Shown here: positions 8,567 to 18,502 of the stretch, in pieces
Position numbering within the stretch: the first letter of the stretch is position 1
How the letters are laid out: each line of letters starts with the position of its first letter
From: Arthrobacter sp. zg-Y20
Lineage (GTDB): Bacteria; Actinomycetota; Actinomycetes; Actinomycetales; Micrococcaceae
NCBI RefSeq assembly: GCF_030142075.1
Contig: NZ_CP126241.1
Span: forward strand, 2,542,001-2,606,000
DNA: 64,000 nt
Direction of reading: 5' to 3'
Translations under genes and position numbers: made by a program
The notes under the pieces: model-generated
What the model saw: only the letters and a program-made list of their open reading frames with translations
What the model was told of the DNA's origin: nothing
The model's database searches: none

Positions 8567-9877
8567 TCACTTTGCGCTCCTGCCGCGCCGCCGGGGCCGC
8601 CGCCGGGAAGCCTGCACACCCGCCAGCTCTGCAACCGCAGCCCGCAGCGCCGATGCCGGAGCGGTTTCCAGCAGGGCTGTTCCGGACAGCAGGGCGGCGT
8701 CGGCGGCGTCGTAATCCGCCGGCAGGAAGGCAATGATCTCCTGCCCGGGGCCGAACCGTTCCCAGGCCCCCTGAAGCTGGTTTTCCGGGTTCCTGCCCAC
8801 GGCGGAGGCGCGGACTTTGTTGAGCACAATCTGCGGCCGGGCAGCGGGAACGGCGGCGGCCAGGTCCGACAGCGCCCGGACCAGGCGGGGCACGCCCACC
8901 GAATCGGCCGCGCCGACCGCGTAGAGGGTGTCCGCCGCTTCGAGCACCAGCAGCGTTGCGGCGTTGCGCCGCGGCGCCATGGTGTCGAAGCTCAGTTCCT
9001 CATCACTTTCCAGTGAGAATCCACAGTCGATAATGATCTCGTCCACCATCCTGCGTGCGGCGGCCAGGACACCTGCGAGCGCTGCCGGGCGCAGCTCAAT
9101 CCAGCGGTCGGCCCGGGTAACGCCGGTCAGCACCGGCAAGCGGTGCCCCCGCAGGGAGACGTCCGCGCAGATCCGGGCAAGGGCAGCAGCATCCAGCATG
9201 CCCTGGTCCGCGAGCCGGCAGGCCTGCGCAAGGCCGGCAGACTCATCCAAAAGCCCCAGGCTAACCGCCACGCTGGACCCGTAGGTGTCGGCGTCGACCA
9301 GCAGCACGCTCCGCCCCGCCGCTGCGGCTTCCGCGGCCAGGTTTACCGCCAGCGTGGTGCGTCCCGGTGCGCCCGTGGGGCCCCAGACAGCGGTGACGGT
9401 GCCGGAACGGACGTCCGGCTCCTCTGCTGCCGGTGCACCGCCGTCGGGTGCCTCAATCCCGGTGCCGAAGGAGGCCGCCGGGTCGGCAAGGGCAATGCCG
9501 GCCGCCAGGCCGCGCCCCGCACCGGAGTGTTCCAGCGCCTGCACCGCCGTCGAGATCAGTCCGGCCAGCGTTTCGGCCTGCACAGTGCCGGGCGCGTTGG
9601 TGATGCCCATGGCCTCCAGCCGCTGGCGGAGGAGGAAATCGTCAGCGAGCGCGACCAGGGCCACGCCCGCTGCCCCCAGCCGTTCCGCGAGGGCAGCAGT
9701 CAGTTCTGCGGTGTCGCCCGCGACGACGGCAGCACGGACGATACCGGTCTGCGAGAGCGCTACCAGTTCAGTCAGTTCCGCGCACCGGCGCACCACCGTC
9801 ACCGGTCCCTGCAGGCGTTCCAGCCCGTCCAGGACACCGGCGGTGGCGGCCCCGACGGTGGCTACGGGGATGTTCAC
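8567..9877 (-). CDS. CpaE/TadZ-like MinD-family ATPase
   Basis: The protein has 436 residues. The first ~125 resemble the receiver-like domain of CpaE/TadZ, the pilus-localisation ATPases. A linker leads to a MinD/ParA fold with a P-loop at 166-175 (GPTGAPGRTT), a VDADTYG Walker A' region and a DEIIIDCG Walker B strand. The P-loop Lys is Arg173, which is unusual and may lower ATPase activity. The C-terminus is a basic RRRPRRRGR tail, possibly for DNA or membrane contact. Its start overlaps the SAF-domain gene by 4 nt, so the two are translationally coupled. No other Tad pilus genes (secretion ATPase, platform, Flp pilin) are in the window. Confidence 0.8.
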   Translation of the reverse strand: MNIPVATVGAATAGVLDGLERLQGPVTVVRRCAELTELVALSQTGIVRAAVVAGDTAELTAALAERLGAAGVALVALADDFLLRQRLEAMGITNAPGTVQAETLAGLISTAVQALEHSGAGRGLAAGIALADPAASFGTGIEAPDGGAPAAEEPDVRSGTVTAVWGPTGAPGRTTLAVNLAAEAAAAGRSVLLVDADTYGSSVAVSLGLLDESAGLAQACRLADQGMLDAAALARICADVSLRGHRLPVLTGVTRADRWIELRPAALAGVLAAARRMVDEIIIDCGFSLESDEELSFDTMAPRRNAATLLVLEAADTLYAVGAADSVGVPRLVRALSDLAAAVPAARPQIVLNKVRASAVGRNPENQLQGAWERFGPGQEIIAFLPADYDAADAALLSGTALLETAPASALRAAVAELAGVQASRRRPRRRGRSAK

Positions 9878-10596
9878 TTGCCCGCGGCGGGATTGGACAC
9901 CACAGTGACCTTTGCCTGGTTGGAGAGCGCGCTGAGCAGCAGGGGCAGGTCCGAGTCATCCACCAGCACCAGCAGTTCAGTACTGCGGTTGGCCCCCAGC
10001 GCTGACTCGGTAACCGTCAGCTCCGATATTTCCGCCGCTTCAATCAACCGCTCCGGTTCCTCAAAGCCGTTCTGCGCGTTGGGCATGGAAGCCCAGATAT
10101 CCACCCGCGAACCGGTTTCCGTACTGGCCGGCAACGGGTCCTCCACGCGCAGGCCAACCGGTTTGCGGTCCAGCGTGGCCGGTTCAGCCAGAGCCGACAG
10201 GGCCACCAGCTCACCTTCGCGGAGGACTGTTCCCGCCACCACGTCAGGGGGTACTCCTTCGGAAACGGTCAGGTATCGCTTTTCCGCTCCGCCCAGCCGG
10301 ACCGGTACGGCCACGAGGTCCTCGCCGCGGACCGGGCTGCCGGGGGCTATGTCGTGCCGGACGGCGTACACCTGCGTGGTCCTGTCCGCGCTGTCGACCA
10401 GGGCGACCACGCCGGCCACGGATCCCAGCACCAGGAGCACGCCCAGCAAGAGCCTGGGGTCGCGCCAAGAGGGTTTCCGCAGCCGGGCTGCGGCCGGCGC
10501 GGGACGGATGGTGCGGCCGGCGGCGGGACGGTACGCCGTTCTCAGGCCAGTCTCCGTGCCCGCACTGCTGCCGCCCTCGCCCAACCTCTGGCTCAT
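9874..10596 (-). CDS. SAF-domain membrane protein (CpaB/RcpC-like)
   Basis: The 240-residue protein has a disordered basic N-terminus, one transmembrane helix at about 48-67 and an extracytoplasmic SAF domain (~76-140). This layout matches CpaB/RcpC, the periplasmic component of Tad pilus secretion, although CpaB-like proteins in Gram-positives often occur alone. The ATG at 10596 has a GGGGGAG ribosome site close upstream. It is the first gene of a two-gene operon with the CpaE-like ATPase. Two 13-bp direct repeats and a DnaA box lie in its upstream region. Confidence 0.75.
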   Translation of the reverse strand: MSQRLGEGGSSAGTETGLRTAYRPAAGRTIRPAPAAARLRKPSWRDPRLLLGVLLVLGSVAGVVALVDSADRTTQVYAVRHDIAPGSPVRGEDLVAVPVRLGGAEKRYLTVSEGVPPDVVAGTVLREGELVALSALAEPATLDRKPVGLRVEDPLPASTETGSRVDIWASMPNAQNGFEEPERLIEAAEISELTVTESALGANRSTELLVLVDDSDLPLLLSALSNQAKVTVVSNPAAGK

Positions 10597-10649
10597 GCTC
10601 CCCCGATTCCCCTTGCCCTTCCGGGCAGTCCCGATAGCCCCCGCCGGTG

Positions 10650-10684
10650 ATGCTCTTTACCCCTGCGGACCATGCTCTTTACCC
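10650..10684. repeat. 13-bp direct repeat, 22-bp period, upstream of the SAF gene
   Basis: ATGCTCTTTACCC occurs at 10650-10662 and again exactly at 10672-10684. A period of 22 bp is about two helical turns, so both copies face the same side of the DNA. The repeat begins 54 bp upstream of the SAF gene and is divergent from the HTH gene, which suggests an operator. Confidence 0.6.
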
Positions 10685-10759
10685 GCCCGGGCCCTGCTGG
10701 AGCCATTGTGGGGTACCTGCACCCGGATTGAAACGGTGTTCCCCGCGGGAAGCGGTATC

Positions 10760-10768
10760 TGTGGATAA
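10760..10768 (-). promoter_or_regulatory. perfect DnaA box
   Basis: On the minus strand the sequence is TTATCCACA, the strong DnaA-box consensus. It lies in the divergent SAF/HTH intergenic region. A single box does not make an origin, but it could give DnaA-dependent control. Confidence 0.4.
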
Positions 10769-10849
10769 CCACGGAGCCGGTTTTCGCTGATGCCAGACTG
10801 GTGCTGCTGATGTACAACGGGTGGAAGCCGCAGTGGTGCGGTGTGAAAG

Positions 10850-11098
10850 GTGAGTGCCGTGGGCGAGAAGAGATTCCTGACGCTGGCCGATGTCGCCGAG
10901 GTACTGAACATTTCCTCCTCGCAGACCTACGCCCTTGTACGCAGCGGGGAGCTGCCGGCCATCCAGATCGGCGGCCGTGGCCAGTGGAGGGTGGAAGCCC
11001 AGCAGTTGGAGGAGTACATCTCCCGGGCCTACCGCAAGTCGGCGGCAGCGGTCCGCCAGGGCATACCCGTGGAGGAGAACAGCACCCCCGGGGCCTAG
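10850..11098 (+). CDS. small HTH DNA-binding protein (excisionase/BldC-like)
   Basis: This 82-residue protein has a MerR/excisionase-type winged helix: TLADVAEVLNIS, a recognition segment around SQTYALVRSGELPA, then a Q-W-R-V wing and a helix ending in EEYISRAYR. It has no effector domain, as in BldC or phage excisionases. No integrase or attachment site is nearby, so a chromosomal regulator is more likely than an excisionase. The start may be the GTG at 10850 or the GTG at 10859; the AAAGGTGA sequence is better spaced for the second. It is divergent from the SAF/CpaE pair and is a natural candidate to regulate it. Confidence 0.75.
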   Translation: MSAVGEKRFLTLADVAEVLNISSSQTYALVRSGELPAIQIGGRGQWRVEAQQLEEYISRAYRKSAAAVRQGIPVEENSTPGA

Positions 11099-11150
11099 CC
11101 GCCAGCGTCCCTTGGGGCCACCTGGCGCCTTCGCGTCTTTCCAGCACGCA

Positions 11151-11182
11151 TCATTCCAACACCGGCGTCATTCCAACACCGG
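11151..11182. repeat. two 15-bp direct repeats, 17-bp period
   Basis: TCATTCCAACACCGG is present at 11151-11165 and 11168-11182, separated by CG. It sits between two convergent genes and ends 3 bp from the stop codon of the unknown minus-strand gene. No hairpin terminator is evident there. Confidence 0.6.
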
Positions 11183-11184
11183 AG

Positions 11185-11751
11185 CTATTCCCACCCGGAG
11201 TCCCGGGACAGGACCGCGGCAACAGACGCCGTCGGCAGGACGTACATGCCCGTGACGTTGCTGCTGCGCCTGGCGCCGCCGCCCGGAACCGCTGCCAGTT
11301 CCAGGAAATCGCCGCCGACCCGGTCGATGGTGCCGTGCAATGCTGTTTCGGCGGCTGTTCCCGCGCAGCGGACAGTGACGGTACTGCGGTCCCGTGCTAT
11401 CCCGCGCAGCGCCGAACCCAGACCTAGGTGCACGGCCCCCGCCTGCAGAGCGGCATAGCGGTCCATGCCCCGAATCCAGGCCACGTGTGACAGGACCACC
11501 AGCACCTGGCCGCCGCGCTGCTGTTCCAGCACCGCCCATCCGGTCCCCGTCTGCCGCAGGGTTCCCTCCGCCCTGCCGGCCAATCCCAGATCAAAAACCA
11601 GGTGTTTTCCGGACTGGCTGCGGAGCCTGTCCTGAAGACTCACGCCCTGCACTTCGATGCGGACGCGCTCGGCGATCTCGTCCTCGGCTTCAAGCGCGGC
11701 AGACGCGGCCATCTGTGCCTCCATGTCCCTGAACAGGGCATCCCATCGCAT
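11185..11751 (-). CDS. conserved-looking hypothetical protein
   Basis: The 188-residue product is not recognised. It has an acidic helical N-terminus (~1-35) with MEAQMAASAALEAEDEIAE, followed by alternating short strands rich in Val, Leu and Gly, which suggest a small beta-barrel fold. There is no signal peptide or membrane helix. The ATG at 11751 is supported by TAGCCT ending 6 nt upstream, implying a leaderless transcript. It is divergent from the LysM gene. Confidence 0.65.
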   Translation of the reverse strand: MRWDALFRDMEAQMAASAALEAEDEIAERVRIEVQGVSLQDRLRSQSGKHLVFDLGLAGRAEGTLRQTGTGWAVLEQQRGGQVLVVLSHVAWIRGMDRYAALQAGAVHLGLGSALRGIARDRSTVTVRCAGTAAETALHGTIDRVGGDFLELAAVPGGGARRSSNVTGMYVLPTASVAAVLSRDSGWE

Positions 11752-11757
11752 CGGCCA

Positions 11758-11763
11758 AGGCTA
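11758..11763 (-). promoter_or_regulatory. -10 element of a leaderless promoter (hypothetical protein)
   Basis: TAGCCT on the minus strand is followed by 6 nt and the ATG at 11751. Confidence 0.45.
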
Positions 11764-11790
11764 GCCTCCAGCGGCCCATGGTGACCACTC

Positions 11791-11819
11791 TGGACACTGA
11801 TGGAAGCGAAGTGTAGACA
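11791..11819 (+). promoter_or_regulatory. probable promoter of the LysM gene
   Basis: TGGACA (11791-11796) and TAGACA (11814-11819) have a 17-bp spacer. Five of six -35 bases match TTGACA. Transcription would start near 11826 and make a leader of about 208 nt. Confidence 0.45.
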
Positions 11820-11880
11820 CGACCATCACACGGGCCAGACGACAACAAGAGCGTCTATTCCCGCCGTAGATGCACCACCA

Positions 11881-12020
11881 CTCGTCAACGGCAACAACAT
11901 GCAACACACGAACAAAATCGACCCAAACGGCAACAAATCACCCAAACAGCAGCAAAGGACCAACAAGGACCAAAGCGGCCTTAACCGGGACTCGTTGCAG
12001 GGCAAAGCAAAACGAACATT
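11881..12020 (+). other. A/C-rich leader of the LysM gene
   Basis: This stretch is packed with CAA, AAC and CCAAA motifs and has few T residues, in contrast to the GC-rich surroundings. As RNA it would be largely unstructured. An in-frame extension of the LysM gene through it is possible, but the GGAGG just before 12034 argues it is untranslated. Confidence 0.5.
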
Positions 12021-12033
12021 TACGGAGGGTGCA

Positions 12034-12804
12034 ATGGCAGCATCGATTGTCCGTTCCGGCCCGGGGCCGGACGCATTCATTGCCGGCGGTGTTGCTCTGC
12101 TGGGCGCGTTCCTCCTGTGGTGCGGGGCCGTGCTGCTGCCCTCCGCAGCGGCGGCCGGTCACGCCTTGTTTTCACGCGCAGCCGCGCCATCCTCCGTTTT
12201 TTCCTTCCTCGCGGGTTTCGGTGCCGCTGCCGCAGGCATCCTGCTGACGTTGTGGTGGGTGCTCGGATCGCTTTGTGCGCTGGTCGGCTGCCTGCTGCAT
12301 CGGGCAGGCTTTCCTGCCGCCGGCACCCGCGCACTGTTCCTGGCCCCGGGGCCGCTGCGCCGCCTGGCCGCTGCCCTGCTGGGGTTCTCCCTCGCCGCCG
12401 GGTCCGTGCCGGCCGCGGCCCTAGCGGTTCCGGAGGCCGCCGCCCCGGCCGCCGCCTCCACAGGGGCTGCTGCTGACCCAGCCGGCGCGGCTGGGCCTGC
12501 TGCCGGCACGGAGCCGGGAGCGGGCGGTACTGCAGACGCGGTGTCCCCCCTCTGGCGGCCGCTTCCCCCGCAGCCTCCGGGTGGCGGCCTCCTAACCGGG
12601 ACGCCCCGGCAAGAAACGGGTCAGGTGGTTGTAGCGGCTGGAGATACCCTCTGGTCTTTGGCCGGGCAGCAACTCGGTCCGGGCGCCGGCGATGCCGAGA
12701 TAGCAGCGCTCTGGCCGCGGTGGTACGAGCTGAACCGGGAAACCATCGGACTTGATCCGGGCCTGATCCACCCCGGTCAGATACTCACGGCACCACCGCT
12801 TTAG
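12034..12804 (+). CDS. LysM-domain membrane protein
   Basis: The 256-residue protein has two or three N-terminal transmembrane segments (about 16-36, 50-75 and 105-130), an Ala/Pro/Gly-rich linker (~130-195) and a C-terminal LysM domain (~198-256) ending in YELNRETIGLDPGLIHPGQ. LysM binds peptidoglycan GlcNAc, so the linker and LysM should face the wall. ATG at 12034 follows GGAGGG by 6 nt, which fixes the start. A DUF6459 gene follows 71 nt downstream, and LysM plus DUF6459 upstream of secA looks like a conserved actinobacterial set. Confidence 0.8.
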   Translation: MAASIVRSGPGPDAFIAGGVALLGAFLLWCGAVLLPSAAAAGHALFSRAAAPSSVFSFLAGFGAAAAGILLTLWWVLGSLCALVGCLLHRAGFPAAGTRALFLAPGPLRRLAAALLGFSLAAGSVPAAALAVPEAAAPAAASTGAAADPAGAAGPAAGTEPGAGGTADAVSPLWRPLPPQPPGGGLLTGTPRQETGQVVVAAGDTLWSLAGQQLGPGAGDAEIAALWPRWYELNRETIGLDPGLIHPGQILTAPPL

Positions 12805-12875
12805 TGACCGCTTCCCCTGCAGCCATCCTTCATCCCCGCACTTTGGTGTTCCATCTCCCCGCTAAGGACCACACC

Positions 12876-13496
12876 ATGACCAGCGTGATTTATCTTCCGG
12901 CCCCCGAAGCTCCGGTTGCATCCGAGGCCGGAAACAGCGCCCCACCCATAGCCGTTTACCGTGCTCCCCTGCAGGACCTGCTCCCGGCGCCCGTACCTGC
13001 CTCGCCCAGGGAAACCGCAGTACCGCCGGCACCTGCTGCCGGGGAACCCCCGGCCGGTCCCGGCAGCATGGCCGGGCCGGGCACGGAAGGTGCACAGGGA
13101 ACCGCCGCCCATTGGCAGTCCGAGCCGGCCGACGATGCCCGGGTGAAGGCCATCTGCCAGTCCGTAGCACTGGCTGCCCTGGAGGTGCTGGGCGGGGTTC
13201 GTCCACTGCAGCAAATGTCCCGCTGGCTGGATCCCGAAAACTACGAGCGGATGCAGCTGCGCGCCAACCTGGTGCGCGGACTGCGGCAAAACCCTGCGGG
13301 GCGGTCCCGAACGGCTCCGGATCCGCAGCAGCTGCACCGCGGCGTCCGTATCAGGTCCTGCCGGATCTGCCCCGTAGCGGAAGGAATCTACGAGGGCGCA
13401 GTAGTGGCGCTGGAAAACGACAGAGCCCGCGCCGTTGCGCTGAGGGTTCAGCTGCGGCGCGGGCTCTGGCGGGTTACCGCGTTGGAAATCGGCTAG
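12876..13496 (+). CDS. DUF6459 (Rv3235-like) protein
   Basis: The 206-residue protein has a long Pro/Ala-rich disordered N-terminus (1-~95) and a compact C-terminal domain with the family signature IRSCRICP, EGIYEGAVV, RARAVALRVQ and a terminal RGLWRVTALEIG. Rv3235, the mycobacterial relative, also sits near secA1; its function is unknown. Some databases mislabel such proteins as 3-hydroxyacyl-CoA dehydrogenase, for which I see no support. The ATG at 12876 has AAGGA 8 nt upstream; a GTG at 12804 overlapping the LysM stop is less likely. Confidence 0.75.
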   Translation: MTSVIYLPAPEAPVASEAGNSAPPIAVYRAPLQDLLPAPVPASPRETAVPPAPAAGEPPAGPGSMAGPGTEGAQGTAAHWQSEPADDARVKAICQSVALAALEVLGGVRPLQQMSRWLDPENYERMQLRANLVRGLRQNPAGRSRTAPDPQQLHRGVRIRSCRICPVAEGIYEGAVVALENDRARAVALRVQLRRGLWRVTALEIG

Positions 13497-13528
13497 GCCG
13501 GCCTGTTCTTAGCAGGCCTGCCTCGCGC

Positions 13529-16315
<2,787 letters not shown>

Positions 16316-16404
16316 TGATTTGCTCCCAATCTAGTTGCCGAAATCTGGCGTCCCCAGTCTACGTGAGAGACGTGCGGCGGACGGCCGCGGTTCCCGGTTG
16401 ACGG

Positions 16405-17619
16405 TTATTCCCTGCATACTGCCAGCTTCAGGGCCGCAGCAAGGTCCCCCGCCGGACGTACCTCAATCTCCCCAAGCCCAAGCCACTGTGCCATGAGCGC
16501 AAGCTCGGCAGCCAGTTGACGCGCCGTGTGGCCCGGGGCATCCGGTTCCGCATAGGCGCCTTGAACCAGCAGCTTACCGCCGGCACGGTCTGCTTTGAGG
16601 TCCACCCGGGCAACCAGGTCCTCTCCCAGAAGGAACGGCAGGACGTAGTAGCCGTATCTGCGGGCGGGAGCAGGAGTGTAAATTTCAATCCGGTAGTGGA
16701 AGCCGAACAGCTCCTCGAGCCTGCGCCGTTCAAAGACCAGCGAATCGAACGGGCTGAGCAGGGCCTGTCCGGCCGCTGCCCGGGGAACCACGGCCTCCGC
16801 GTGCAGGAACGCCGGCTGCTTCCACCCGGCCACCTCCACCTGTTCGAGGATTCCCTTGCGGACCAGTTCCGCCGCGGCGTCGGCGGTTTCCCGCACCGGC
16901 AGCCGGAAGTAGTCGGCCAGTCCGCGGACGGTGGCGACGCCGTGTGCCCGGGCAGCGGCCTCGGCCAGCCTCAGTACGGCCTGCTGCGGGTCAGACGGTT
17001 CCAAGGCTGCAGCCCCGGCCGGGTGGATCCGGGCGGTGGGCGCGTAGAGACGTTCGAACTGGGGCGTCCGTCCTGCAGAGCTGACCAAGCCCGCGGCAAA
17101 CAGGTCTTCCAGCACCCGCTTGCCGGCATTCCAGTTCCATCCCCAGTTTGCGGTGGCCCGTTCCGTGCTGTGGCCCAACAGTTCCGCGGTCTGGCGGGAC
17201 GTGAGGGGCCGGGCTGCCGACTCCAGGATTTCCAGGATGCGCCCGCGCAGGTCCTCGGCCAGCGCCGCCGGCATGGAATGGGCTGTCATCCAGGTCCGCC
17301 GCTGAACGGCCCGGAGGTCGGCGAAAAGATCGGGCCGCACATAGCTTGCTTCGTGCGCCCAGTACTCCACCATCCGGCGCGGACGGCGGTTGGCCATCCG
17401 GTCCAGATCCGGCTGCCCGTAGGGCCCAAGCCGGGAAAACAGAGGCAGATAGTGGCTGCGGGTCAGAACGTTTACGGAATCGATCTGCAGCAGCGCCAGC
17501 CGCTCAAAGGTGCGGCCCACCTGCCTTGAACCAACAAGGCCGGTGGGCCGCGCACGGGCCAATCCCTGCGCCGACAGTGCCGTGCGGCGGGCCTGGCGGA
17601 GCGAGAGCTTGGGTTTCAT
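16405..17619 (-). CDS. AlkX/YcaQ-type DNA glycosylase (HTH_42 family)
   Basis: The 404-residue protein belongs to the winged-helix HTH_42 superfamily. The catalytic motif is Q45-I46-D47 (LLQIDSVN), the Q-hydrophobic-D form typical of AlkX/YcaQ, which unhooks interstrand DNA crosslinks, rather than the QxQ form of AlkZ. Other family marks are RSHYLPLFSRLGPY, the VEYWAHEAS block and the C-terminal ARRYGYYVLPFLLG. The start is supported by TAAGAT ending 6 nt before the ATG. It lies upstream of secA on the same strand but appears to have its own promoter. Confidence 0.85.
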   Translation of the reverse strand: MKPKLSLRQARRTALSAQGLARARPTGLVGSRQVGRTFERLALLQIDSVNVLTRSHYLPLFSRLGPYGQPDLDRMANRRPRRMVEYWAHEASYVRPDLFADLRAVQRRTWMTAHSMPAALAEDLRGRILEILESAARPLTSRQTAELLGHSTERATANWGWNWNAGKRVLEDLFAAGLVSSAGRTPQFERLYAPTARIHPAGAAALEPSDPQQAVLRLAEAAARAHGVATVRGLADYFRLPVRETADAAAELVRKGILEQVEVAGWKQPAFLHAEAVVPRAAAGQALLSPFDSLVFERRRLEELFGFHYRIEIYTPAPARRYGYYVLPFLLGEDLVARVDLKADRAGGKLLVQGAYAEPDAPGHTARQLAAELALMAQWLGLGEIEVRPAGDLAAALKLAVCRE

Positions 17620-17625
17620 CCACTC

Positions 17626-17631
17626 ATCTTA
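17626..17631 (-). promoter_or_regulatory. -10 element of a leaderless promoter (AlkX-like gene)
   Basis: TAAGAT on the minus strand is followed by 6 nt and the ATG at 17619; no ribosome-binding sequence is seen. Confidence 0.5.
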
Positions 17632-17645
17632 GGGCGGGGAAACCC

Positions 17646-18377
17646 TCACGCGGTGGCCCGTTCATCGACGGGCGTTTCAGTGACCCGGTAACCCCGTGTT
17701 TCCTCACGCGGCTCCTCGGAGCCTTCAGCGCACTTGGAGTCCAGGGTAATCACACCGTAGGTCCAGCCCCGGCGGCGGTAGACCACCGAGGGGGCTCCCG
17801 TGGCTGAATCGACGAACAGGTAGAAATCGTGGCCTACCAGTTCCATGTTGTCCACGGCGTCGTCAAGGCTCATGGGGGCACCCGGGAAAACCTTGCGACG
17901 GATCAAAACGGGGCATTCACCGTTGGCCTCTTCCGCTGCGGCGTCATTGCCGGTCGGCTCAGCGGACTCTTCCTCTGCGGTTGAACCCATCTGGGCGTAA
18001 AGCGGTTCGGAGGTGCTCACGGGACCCAGATCAGCGGTGGCTACCCGGACCGGCACCGGTGCGTGGCGTCCGTGGTGCACCTTGCGCCTGTCGCTCGCCC
18101 TGCGGAGGCGTTCCAGCAGCTTTCCGTACGCGATGTCGAAGGCAGCGAACTTGTCTCCGGACGTTGCTTCGGCGCGAACCACCGGTCCCCGCCCGGTCAC
18201 CGTGATTTCCACGGTCAGGGCGCTGTCTGCGTCCCGGACGTTCCCTTGCTTCGTGACCCTGGCTTCCACCCGCTGGACTTTGTCGCCGAGCGCTTCGACC
18301 TTGCCGATCTTCTCTTCGGCGTACTCGCGGAACCGGTCAGATACTGCAACGTTGCGTCCGCTGATCATGAATTCCAT
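17646..18377 (-). CDS. hpf: long-form ribosome hibernation promotion factor HPF
   Basis: The 243-residue protein has an N-terminal S30AE domain (~1-105, ISGRNVAVSDRFREYAEEKI), an acidic linker (~120-180) and the C-terminal dimerisation domain (~183-243, MSLDDAVDNMELVGHDFYLF). Long HPF joins 70S ribosomes into 100S dimers in stationary phase or stress. The ATG at 18377 has GGAGGG 5 nt upstream, preferred over an upstream in-frame start. It follows comF on the same strand, as in M. tuberculosis Rv3241c/Rv3242c. Confidence 0.93.
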   Translation of the reverse strand: MEFMISGRNVAVSDRFREYAEEKIGKVEALGDKVQRVEARVTKQGNVRDADSALTVEITVTGRGPVVRAEATSGDKFAAFDIAYGKLLERLRRASDRRKVHHGRHAPVPVRVATADLGPVSTSEPLYAQMGSTAEEESAEPTGNDAAAEEANGECPVLIRRKVFPGAPMSLDDAVDNMELVGHDFYLFVDSATGAPSVVYRRRGWTYGVITLDSKCAEGSEEPREETRGYRVTETPVDERATA

Positions 18378-18407
18378 GGTGCCCTCCAATATATTTCGGT
18401 GACACAA

Positions 18408-18441
18408 CAACGGCCGCTGCCAGTTTCCTTCACGGCCGTTG
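18408..18441 (-). other. hairpin between comF and hpf
   Basis: A perfect 9-bp stem (CAACGGCCG at 18408-18416 with CGGCCGTTG at 18433-18441) closes a 16-nt loop. On the minus strand it is followed by TTGTTGTG, not a strong T-tract. It is either the comF terminator or a structure in the hpf leader, which would separate hpf expression from the upstream operon. Confidence 0.5.
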
Positions 18442-18502
18442 CCGCAGGATAACCCCGCTTCTTGAAGCTATCCATACCAACACGTTAGAACACTGCCGAC
18501 CT

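Noticed and set aside
10850-11098. Phage excisionase and integrated element
   Set aside because: No integrase, attachment repeats or composition change nearby; the fold is also used by chromosomal regulators.
11800-12033. N-terminal extension of the LysM protein
   Set aside because: The GGAGG site and membrane helix place the start at 12034; the upstream stretch looks like an untranslated A/C-rich leader.
11820-12033. c-di-AMP (ydaO) riboswitch before a cell-wall gene
   Set aside because: The expected conserved stems and GC-rich pairing are absent; the region is A/C-rich and unstructured.
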